This document shows positions 6,701 to 7,106 of a DNA stretch of 7,106 nt, piece after piece. Position numbers and translations under genes: made by a program. Below the pieces are notes generated by a model. That model did no database searches. It had not been told where the DNA came from and was given only the letters and a program-made list of their open reading frames with translations. Source of the stretch: SAR116 cluster bacterium (lineage in GTDB: Bacteria; Pseudomonadota; Alphaproteobacteria; Puniceispirillales; Puniceispirillaceae). Location of the stretch: NCBI GenBank assembly GCA_002683535.1, contig NYTO01000128.1:1-7106 (forward strand), written 5' to 3'. Positions within the stretch are counted from its first letter, which is position 1. Each line of letters starts with the position of its first letter.

Positions 6701-7000
6701 GCCGGTCTTGTTACCATGCGCCAGCGCCCCGGCACCGCCAAAGGAACGGTGTTTCTGACGCTGGAGGACGGGCTGCAATCGCTGAATGTAATCATCTGGC
6801 CGAAACTGACCGAAACCTATCGTGATGCCATGCTGCAATCGCAGATTCTGGGGGTCGTCGGGCGTATCCAGCGGGAAAAGGCGGTGCTGCATTTCATCGC
6901 TGATGCGCTGTTCAATCTGAACGGATTTTTGGGTCATCTGGATGCCGAATCTGGCCGCAACCATCGCACCACCCGCATGCGAAGCCGTGACTTCAGGTGA
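3746..7000 (+). CDS. dnaE2: DnaE2 (ImuC), error-prone C-family DNA polymerase III alpha subunit
   Basis: 1084 residues, the usual DnaE2 length and shorter than replicative DnaE1. It performs damage-induced translesion synthesis with ImuA and ImuB. An N-terminal PHP-like domain (about 34-270) starts [16 protein letters not shown] and lacks the HxH metal pair of active PHP domains. The polymerase core has [18 protein letters not shown] (356-373), PDIDVDF (397-403) with catalytic Asp400 and Asp402, and the third Asp at 549 in [12 protein letters not shown]. Also visible are [11 protein letters not shown] (597-607), [20 protein letters not shown] (626-645) and [19 protein letters not shown] (737-755). 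A helix-hairpin-helix region (about 865-900) and an OB-fold (about 984-1050, with [10 protein letters not shown]) follow; the C-terminal tau-binding part of DnaE1 is absent. ELPLFA (908-913) resembles a clamp-binding peptide. Its ATG shares one base with the imuB TGA, with no good ribosome binding site, so translation is probably coupled. The first 30 residues are a Gly/Pro-rich leader outside the family core. Confidence 0.97.
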   Translation: [1084 protein letters not shown]

Positions 7001-7004
7001 TGCT

Positions 7005-7079
7005 GGCCAATTGCCATTCGCTTTGTGTAGGCTGCATTGAAACAGTGGAGGAGGAGGGGCTATGGACAGGCCAATTGCC
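7005..7079. repeat. Pair of 11-bp direct repeats around the next gene's start
   Basis: GGCCAATTGCC occurs at 7005-7015, just after dnaE2, and again at 7069-7079, inside the first codons of the next gene. The two copies are 64 bp apart and each contains the palindrome CAATTG. They could be an operator pair or chance. Confidence 0.45.
7047..7059 (+). promoter_or_regulatory. Purine-rich ribosome binding site of the downstream gene
   Basis: GGAGGAGGAGGGG contains AGGAGG at 7049-7054, seven bases before the ATG at 7062. It is a very strong Shine-Dalgarno match and is the main reason to believe the short reading frame that follows. No convincing promoter or terminator was seen in 7001-7046. Confidence 0.75.
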
Positions 7080-7106
7080 GGTACCGAAGACCGCAGCTTT
7101 AATGGA
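7062..7106 (+). CDS. Start of an unidentified gene, cut by the window edge
   Basis: Only 15 codons are visible, MDRPIAGTEDRSFNG, open to the right edge. The start is supported by the Shine-Dalgarno sequence just upstream. It lies 61 nt after dnaE2 on the same strand, with no terminator between, so read-through from the SOS operon is possible. The peptide shows no signal sequence or known motif, and I do not recognise the family. Confidence 0.6.
   Translation, partial: MDRPIAGTEDRSFNG

Noticed and set aside
7011..7033. Promoter for the last gene (TTGCCA with TAGGCT)
   Set aside because: The spacing is only 11 bp and no acceptable -10 element lies about 17 bp downstream.

Overview
The window carries a complete SOS-inducible mutagenesis cassette of the imuA-imuB-dnaE2 type, flanked by the 3' part of an M20-family amidohydrolase gene on the left and the first 15 codons of an unidentified gene on the right. 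All genes lie on the + strand. The cassette type, its gene order, and a GAAC-N7-GAAC LexA site (the reverse complement of the GTTC-N7-GTTC box typical of Alphaproteobacteria) point to an alphaproteobacterium of moderately high GC. A marine SAR116-like lineage is possible, but this is only a guess.

Layout. Bases 1-59 are a near-perfect reverse-complement copy of bases 158-216, so the left edge looks like a fold-back junction and not native sequence. Bases 59-733 hold the C-terminal part of a hippurate/IAA-amino-acid-hydrolase-like peptidase, closed by a strong intrinsic terminator (767-797). The rest of the 734-992 gap holds a small palindrome, four copies of a 15-bp tandem repeat, a sigma70-like promoter overlapped by the LexA operator, and a good Shine-Dalgarno sequence. 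Then follow imuA (993-2150), imuB (2157-3746; 6-nt gap) and dnaE2 (3746-7000; shares one base with imuB), packed as a translationally coupled operon. A short gap with a purine-rich ribosome binding site leads into a new CDS at 7062.

How the genes work together. In the known model, DNA damage leads to LexA cleavage and derepression. DnaE2 is the error-prone C-family polymerase that does the synthesis. ImuB is a Y-family relative without catalytic residues that acts as a hub, and ImuA is a RecA-like accessory protein. Residues seen here agree: DnaE2 has all three catalytic aspartates, ImuB lacks the Y-family acidic set, and ImuA lacks a usable Walker A lysine.

This is a known system, and I found no undescribed one. 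The unusual points are the left-edge inverted repeat, a three-half-site LexA operator with exact 11-bp spacing, and a concentration of short tandem repeats in and just before imuA. Those repeats encode an Asp/Ser-rich N-terminal extension and a repetitive C-terminal tail.
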